Of a stretch of 64,000 nucleotides of DNA, positions 57,290-64,000 are shown piece by piece. Within the stretch, counting starts at the first letter, position 1. Every line of letters starts with the position of its first letter. The notes under the pieces were generated by a model. That model saw nothing but the letters and a program-made list of their open reading frames with translations. It searched no databases and was not told where the DNA came from. The position numbers were made by a program, and so were the translations under genes. Source of the DNA: Eustoma russellianum (Eukaryota > Streptophyta > Magnoliopsida > Gentianales > Gentianaceae); contig AP025040.1 of the NCBI GenBank assembly GCA_036186865.1, positions 44,952,321-45,016,320 on the forward strand, read 5' to 3'.

Positions 57290-59850
57290 AAAATATAATA
57301 GTTTTGCTAAAGTTTTATCACAAGTTTATATTAGAATTAAACACAAAAGTATATGCTACAGTTTTGTCAAAATTATAGTGTGTAATATATTGTGTATTAT
57401 TTTGACTTTTGACAAACGGCAGTTCTATCAAAACATTGGTGTATTTTATTTTCTTATCATTAATTTTCAGTAAATTTTTTTAAAATTAGTTTTTCAGTTT
57501 AATTTTTTGGAAAAAATTAATTTTCCATTATGATTTTACGATTGTATCAACGCGTATTTCTATTAGAAACATAACATTTTTTCAGTTCATAATTTGTTTT
57601 GCAATGTATTCATATAAAATGACAAGTTATTATTTGTGTGTATTTTTTTACGGATGTTTTTATTTGAAAATTTTATTTTAATTTTTCAGGTAAAGCGGAT
57701 CAAATACAAACAAATACATCGAAATGCAATAACATGAAATGAGAATGAATCAAAACTATACAAAAGCATGTCTATACACAAAATGTTATCCACACAATAC
57801 AAATACAGTATACATCCCAGAGGCTCCCACTAGTAAAACAACACCTATAACATACACGGTATCACTGAGCAATTACACTACATCTTGATGAACCTATATT
57901 TTCTAACAGCTGCAACTGTGAGGTCACGTTTTAAGTCTTTAACAAACTACTCGGCATCGAGATCGGAAAGGAGGGGGATAGTGGACAATGTCAAGCATGT
58001 CATCGTCATCCTTGCCAAATGCAAATCTGATATAGACGGCTGGTGCCTAGAATAATATGTGCGGTGCACATCCTGAGGGACCTCCAGATTATGATCCTTC
58101 AGCATCCACGTGTGCAAATGACGGCCCTCCTCGTGAGATACAACAAACTATATATAATATGTATCTCCAATCTGCTAAGTGGCTTATGCTAGAAGTATCT
58201 ACAGTAGAAGATATCTGAGACCCTCCTTCCTAAGCCCTTTTGATGCAATCACCATGCTGATCTCGTCTCCGGTTGATGCCACATGATGGTACATTCGAGC
58301 AAGATGGTTTGCCTACAATTTAAATAATAGAAAGATTATTACATGTTTAACTTACAATGACACAATTAAATGAAACAAGCGATGTATACATATTAGCCGC
58401 ATGAGACTAGATGTGACATCATAGAAACCATCGTTGCCTGTGCACTCTACACAAGGATAATCAAGTGTCAAAAGCGTCCATAGTCTGTACCACAACATGT
58501 ATGATGAGTCAGCTATCAGTTTGCCAGTCCAGGGCATAGATTTCTCATTTGGTGTGCTCAGACGTCCCACTGGTGCAAGAATATAATGGTTAGGAGGATT
58601 CAGACCAAAGATCGAGAGAGAGCTATGCTCTAGTCAAGTGTCCTGGCAGATGACTGGCCATACATATAGTGGTACAAACATCGGACACTCTTTATGTTTG
58701 TTCAACCTCGTGTGGAGTGCGTAGGTGACAACAGTGTCCATGGCTCCACGTCTATTCTCACGTATAAATCTTTTGTTTCATTTAATTATGTCATTGTAAG
58801 TTAAATTTGTATTAATATTTCTATTATTTAAATCGTAGACACAATGTGTTGTCCGAATCTACCATCATGCGACAACAGACGGGGACGAGACATCCATAGA
58901 GTTAGCATCAAATGGGCTCAAGGAGGAGGGTATCGGACATCTTCTACTACAGAGACCTCCAGTCATGTCTACCTAGCAGACTAACGACACATATCGTCTA
59001 CAGTTTGCCGTTTCGCAGCCAGAGAGTCCGTCGTCGGCATATGTATGCGTCAGAGAGCCGTAGCATGCCGATGCATATGTTACGTAGATGAAGGGTCTTT
59101 CAGACATGTGTACGTAAGAGATGGCAGCAGAATATGTCTTTCCGGATAACATCAGCCGACGACAGATATGCATTTGGTGAGGATAACATATTTGACATGG
59201 ACCGTCTTTTCCCTACTGCTCTTGACGACACCCAATTTGCCAAGCAGCTAGACCAAGATTTATAGCACGCAGAGACCGATACATATATAATCTCAGGGGG
59301 TCGATCTGCCACCACCGCATTCGCAGTCAGAGTCTTATATGCTAGAAGATATAGGTCCATTCATAATTAGTACAATTGTCAAGTGACCTAGATGCATGAA
59401 GCATTGTGATATCGGTGGGTGTCTACGATACGTGTATTGTATTTGTATTGTGTCTATAACGTTTTGCATATAGACATACTTTTGTATACTTTTGATTCAT
59501 TCTTATTGTACGTTACTTTATTGATGTATTACTTGTTCGCATTTTCTATGTTTTATCTCCAAAATTAAAATTTATTTTTATAATAAATGGGCGTTGACAC
59601 ACACGTAAAAAAAAGTAAACACAAATTAATTGCTATTTTATATAGACATATTGTTAACAAAATTATTTACTTAGAAAATGTTACGTTTATAGAAAATACA
59701 CGATGACACAACTGTGAAAATAAAATAGACACAAAATTATTTTGTGATTAAATTTTTTAAAAAAAACATAAGACGATTTTGACACACAAGAGGTTTAGTC
59801 AAAACCGCAATACATGACTCTTGATGGTTTTGACTGAGCCATCGTATACA
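57290..59850. mobile_element. Large foldback element with decayed, possibly PMD-like coding sequence
   Basis: Two arms of roughly 1 kb pair in inverted orientation. 57715-57910 pairs with 59330-59520 (shared GAATGAATCAAAA.TATACAAAAG, TATGTCTATA.., ACACAATACAAATACA). About 58150-58400 pairs with 58765-58980 (shared TTTCATTTAATT.TGTCATTGTAAG and TACCATCATG.., ending CATCTTCTACT). A centre of about 370 bp separates them. The minus frame at 58352-58570 contains SSYMLWYRLWT, faintly like the plant mobile domain. Exact ends and a target duplication were not resolved. Confidence 0.65.
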
Positions 59851-59991
59851 TATATATTTAAGTTTTCTTATAAATATACAATTAAATAGAATTTATAATT
59901 AAAACTATTATATTTTTTTTACTCCTTCTCACCCAAGAAGCATCAAAGTCAAAGAATATAGAACGAAAAGTCTTAACTGAACAACTTCCTT

Positions 59992-60010
59992 GGGGGGGGG
60001 GGGGGGGGGG
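59992..60010. repeat. 19-bp poly-G tract upstream of MSRA5
   Basis: Ends 158 bp before the MSRA5 start codon. On the transcribed side it could form a G-quadruplex. Confidence 0.9.
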
Positions 60011-60168
60011 AGGGGAGAACAACATTATCAAGTAAAATAGAAAATCAGCTGACAGTTACGATTCGTACATATTTTCTTCCATTTTGCTCTTCTCTCTTGA
60101 TGCATATCTTTTGATTTTGTTTAGAGTAGCACATTTTTCGAGTTTGAGTTTTGATCGAACATTCCTCA

Positions 60169-62453
60169 ATGCAGAAAGCGTTGAATTTCACGTTACTTCT
60201 GTTCATAAGTTTGTTAATTATAGCAAAGATATCCTTGAGCATAAGATTCTCTAGCCGGATCTCGGATTCCGATGTGTCCAATCAGGAGCTGAGAACGGCG
60301 GTTTTCGCTCTCGGAAGCTTCTGGAGATCGGAGGCAGCGTTCGGTTGCGTTGACGGCGTGATTCGAACCACCGCCGGCTATTCCGGTGGGTCCAAGTCCA
60401 ATCCTGAGTACCGAAGCTTGGGCAACCACGCCGAGTGTGTCAAGGTCAATTGCTCTCGTTAGTTTGTATTTATTTAATTTTTTTTTGTATTTATGCTTGT
60501 TGTTACTTTACTGATGTATTATATGTTTTTATTCGTGGCGATGCTTCGGTCTCATGATTTGATTCTCTTATTGTTGTTTAATATTAGTACTCTGTAATGT
60601 GGATGTTGTGATACTTCTTCCTTAAAAAAGTGAGTAAATGCTGTTATGTCGCCAATATAACTTTATATTTTTGGTGGAATTTGTTTTTCATTCCATGGTA
60701 GAAGGCACTTCTTGCATTCTTGAAAATCATTTATGTTTGTTTATATTTATAGCTGAAAAGGTTGAAATGGGTTCTTTACTGTGAAAGTAATCAAGATATT
60801 CAAGGCACATTGAGATGAGTGGCTGTTGGAAGAAAGTTGAAGCAACAGCCTAGCGATTACATTCACTGCTATTGAACATTTCTGGAGTTTATGTTTGAAA
60901 ATATTTACTTACGTTGATTCTCTGTGCACACAATCATATTCTCTTTGTATCTAAAGAGCAGGTGTACCTTAAACGTGTATGTTAATAAGGAATGAAGTCA
61001 CAAATACGAAAAGCTAGATCAATTCTTTTCTAATTGGTTCTGTCCCTGTGATCTGATTATTTAGGTTCAAGTTATTGATATGCTGGGGAAGTTTTCTGGA
61101 ATATGTTGCGTATGCTTAGTCTGCAGACGTTCATAAAACATTTAACTGAAAATCTCTTTCCCAGAGGCTGGCCATTGGTCAACTCTCATGACAGAAGAAG
61201 ATAGCATAATTGATTTAAATGATGAATCTATGTTGTCTTGCGTTGAATTTTCGTGTGGGAAAATTTTAACTTGGTAGATCTATAGTTGAATTTTTTATAA
61301 CTCGAGGACATTGAAGGCTGAAATGTTGGGTATCTGCACAAGTACATTGCATAAAATACCAGTTACGTTTCTGTTTTATGTTCTGCATTGATGCTAGCAA
61401 TTTATAAAGGTTGTGGTCTGGCATACTGTAAAGTAATATGATCTGATATTCTGAGAAATGATTTTGGAAGGCATGCTATACTTATTTGGTTGGAAGCATC
61501 TCAACTCACAATAACAAGAGTTCTTTTCTTATGTAAAAATTTTCTTCGGATACATTTGGGTCATGTCATCTAATAATGTTGCATGGTTTCCCTTCAGGTT
61601 GAGTATGATCCCAAGAGGATAACCTTCAAGCAACTGCTGGAGGTTTTCTGGGACAGTCATGATTCTAGGCAAGTGTATGGGCAAGGACCTGATGTGGGTA
61701 ACCAGTACAGGTACTGCTATTTTATCTGGAAATCTTTGTTTACATGTATTATTTGGGCCAACTCACTATGAAATTGTGTAACTAGGTCTATGATCTTCAC
61801 AAATGGATCTGAAGAGGCTAGATTGGCTACTATCAGTAAGCAAAGAGAGCAGACAAAGTCAAAAACTGGTATTGTAACAACACAAATTGAGCAATTAGGA
61901 TCATTTTATCCTGCAGAGGCCGAACATCAGGTTAGTTTTGTTGATAGGATTGGATTGTACAAACTCATTTCCTGCTGCAGAATTTTGCCATTGGCTGATT
62001 CAAACAACTTTGTTGATTCTTGTTACATGACCTTTTAACTTATGTGCCATACATGAAGTATAACAACTAACCATAGTGTGAGGAGGGGGAAGGCTAACAT
62101 TTAATACTTTTTGATAACATCATTGGTAACTAGAATTTGATGAAGATAAGCTTCAGAATTTTTATCCTTACGAAAGAGGGCTTCTTTGTCAATTTTGTAT
62201 GTTACACATATAACAAAAAGATCAATTCGTGAAAGTTTTGGTTTTCAATCTACAGAAATTCGAGCTTAAGCGAAAACCTTTCCTCCTCCAGCTGATTGGG
62301 AATCTACCTGAAGAAGAACTTGAGAAGTCAAGCATGGCAGCAAAACTAAATGGTTATGCTGCTGAGCTTTGTCCATCGAAAATGCAAAAGCAGATTGATG
62401 CAAGAATAGACGACATCATTAAAAAGGGCTGGCCTCTTTTGAGAGAAATTTAG
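60169..62453 (+). CDS. MSRA5: Peptide methionine sulfoxide reductase A5 (4 exons, 243 aa)
   Basis: Exons 60169-60444, 61598-61710, 61786-61930 and 62256-62453. All are GT-AG with consistent phases (732 nt including TAG). Residues 1-24 form a hydrophobic signal peptide, pointing to the secretory pathway. The MsrA fold follows: LGSFWRSEAAFGC at 48-60, then TTAGYSGGSKSNPEYRSLG, VEYDPKRITFKQLLEVFWDSHD (93-114), GQGPDVGNQYR (120-130) and a C-terminal region with GYAAELCP. In standard MsrA the first motif is GCFWG with a catalytic Cys; here it is Ser50. Plant MSRA5 proteins share this change as I recall, so it is a property of the subfamily, not a mutation here. The next cysteine is Cys60. Whether it reduces methionine-S-sulfoxide with another cysteine, or has another role, is open. 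The start was chosen as the first ATG before the signal peptide. Confidence 0.93.
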
Positions 62454-62804
62454 TGAGACAGTGCACTTGTTAATCCTGTTGGAACTCAGCTTTTGGGTCC
62501 AAATCTTATTAGATTCTTTAGCTGCCTCGTTTTCCTTGATTAATGCAGCGATTCATGGGAATTGAAGAATCCACACGTGTGTAAATTCAGATCATCCACG
62601 ATAATGGCTGTATTACTGTAATTGCTGTAGTTATTTTGATTAGCCTTAAATGATTGAAGCAGTAGCAAATTAACTTGCTCTGAACCTGAGATCCTTGCAC
62701 TCGATTCGCCTTTGTATTCCTTTGTGCAACAAGAAATCTTATTCGATACTTTTACCTTTTTTTTTGCTCTCAGAGGTAAGCTATCGCTAAGAATTTGCTG
62801 AAGG

Positions 62805-62905
62805 CAGTTGTGTTGATTGCACGTGGTTATGGTTGCGTACATCTCATCTTCTATACTGTCATAGACAAAGGTTTCTAAGACAATGATGTAATATTGTTGT
62901 TGCAC
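62805..62905 (+). repeat. Family A SINE fragment
   Basis: Contains TATGGTTGCGTACATCTCATC, CATAGACAAAGGTTTCTAAGAC and TAATATTGTTGTTG. Confidence 0.6.
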
Positions 62906-63137
62906 TATTATAATGGAATCCCGAAAATCTCTAAAATCTTCTGATCATTATATAAAAATCTTTTATTGCATTGTGTATATATCAAGCCTGTGAAAAAAAG
63001 GTAAGTCACTAAGTACAAAATGCACACCTTAGGTTAGTATGAAGAGATTACATGTGTCAAATTCTAAGAAAAAGTTAATCTGTGATATTTTGTAAACAGT
63101 CATACTCCCTTTGGTCTTACTGGTGGCGTTTTGTGAG

Positions 63138-63285
63138 GGGATGGGATCCTCTCACCGCTCCCCACAACTCGACACGTGTCATCAAAAAAAGTGGTAACTC
63201 TCATTCAGTTTCACCACTCCTTTGGTAACACGTGTAGTGTAGTGACGGACGCGGTGATAGAAGATGGTGAGTAACAACCATTTTG
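63138..63285. mobile_element. Diverged Mutator-like MITE (family of 2759-2930)
   Basis: Left part GGGATGGGATCCTCTCACCGC, then ACTCGACACGTGTCATC, then a GTGGTAACTCTCATTCAGTTTCACCAC dyad and GGTAACACGTGTAGTG. The ends are diverged and no duplication was found. Confidence 0.55.
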
Positions 63286-64000
63286 AGTGGGCTGTCCCCG
63301 GTCTTCGCGCTAAAGTCTAAAAATAATATGGAAGGAACAACCATTTTGTACAAAAACACACGTAGAACCCGGTAATCAACTTATCTTTATGTTAAAGTTT
63401 AAAGTGACATATAGTTTACAAAAAGTTAGTTCAATTATTAAATATTGTTTTGGTTTTTAAATATACTCATTATAAACAACTTGTTTGTATTTAAAGTTGT
63501 GCATTTAACAATGTCAATTTGATAAAATCATATAATATTTCTTACCATTTAAAAAAAGTATATTTATATTTTAGGATATCTAAAATAAAAAAGACTTATC
63601 TCAAAGTATAAGACATGTCAAAAAATTATGGACAAGATAGAAATGTTAAAATATATAATTTATAAAACATAAAGTAGCGGAATCTTCTCGACATGTGCAT
63701 CTCGCTTAATTTAAATTAATTATGAAAAAAACAACGATCAACATTTTTTTCTCTCGTTAATTTGAATTAATTATGAAACACAAAAATTCAATTGTGTTTT
63801 TGCCAACAGAGAAATTTTTTTTGTATCTGATAGCAGTTATATGAAAATTCCAGAAGATATGATCTAGATAGTAACTTAAACATATTACGGACTTAATATA
63901 AACTGATACCTCCAAAAAGAACAAGGCATCGTGAATCTACTATTTGCGAGTTATATTCTCGTCGTCTGCTAATCAATAAATGAGCCATTGATTTCGAGAT
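63286..64000. other. No gene seen
   Basis: AT-rich intergenic DNA to the window edge. TTTAAATTAATTATGAAA recurs near 63710 and 63762. Confidence 0.45.

Overview
This window is nuclear DNA of a flowering plant. The evidence is GT-AG introns, plant-specific genes (a WUSCHEL homeobox gene, CDC20, MSRA5, a RanBP2-type zinc-finger gene) and dense plant transposons: Copia, hAT, Mutator-like MITEs, Stowaway, PIF/Harbinger-like MITEs, LINEs and SINEs. The Au-type SINEs and the WUS sequence suggest an asterid eudicot. I cannot name the species.

Genes in order: (1) WUS homologue, minus strand, 718-2609, three exons, 269 aa. (2) A fragment or frameshifted copy of a small plastid-type membrane-protein gene, plus, about 27950-28448. 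(3) A four-finger RanBP2 zinc-finger protein, minus, 28927-34449, seven exons, 334 aa. (4) A coiled-coil protein, plus, 46779-49403, two exons, 343 aa. (5) CDC20, minus, 55461-56843, one exon, 460 aa. (6) MSRA5, plus, 60169-62453, four exons, 243 aa. From memory, genes 1, 3, 4 and 6 (and perhaps 2) match the neighbourhood of Arabidopsis WUS on chromosome 2. CDC20 does not belong to that block and has no intron here, so it is a retrogene candidate.

The rest is mainly transposon. 4144-13026 is a very young Copia element: its LTRs differ by one base and it has a perfect 5-bp target duplication, yet gag and pol are broken in several places. 19418-21116 is a hAT-type element with an 8-bp duplication. 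22768-24258 is a related, LTR-only Copia remnant. 31862-33942 is an old LTR element inside an intron of gene 3. 34923-35542 is a Pack-MULE-like element carrying a piece of a V-ATPase subunit c gene. 36563-41291 is a second Copia element in which the first half of pol is inverted between 12-bp inverted repeats. About 57290-59850 is a large foldback of decayed, possibly PMD-type, sequence.

A Mutator-like MITE family recurs at 2759, 15699, 36376, 42415, 42780 and about 63138. It has 8-10 bp target duplications and a palindromic core containing CACGTG. One copy sits 150 bp upstream of the WUS start codon. WUS intron 1 also holds a 100-bp near-perfect hairpin.

The host genes work in different processes: stem-cell identity (WUS), mitotic exit through APC/C (CDC20), methionine sulfoxide repair in the secretory pathway (MSRA5) and probable RNA binding (RanBP2 fingers). 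Their proximity looks like inherited synteny, not a functional cluster.
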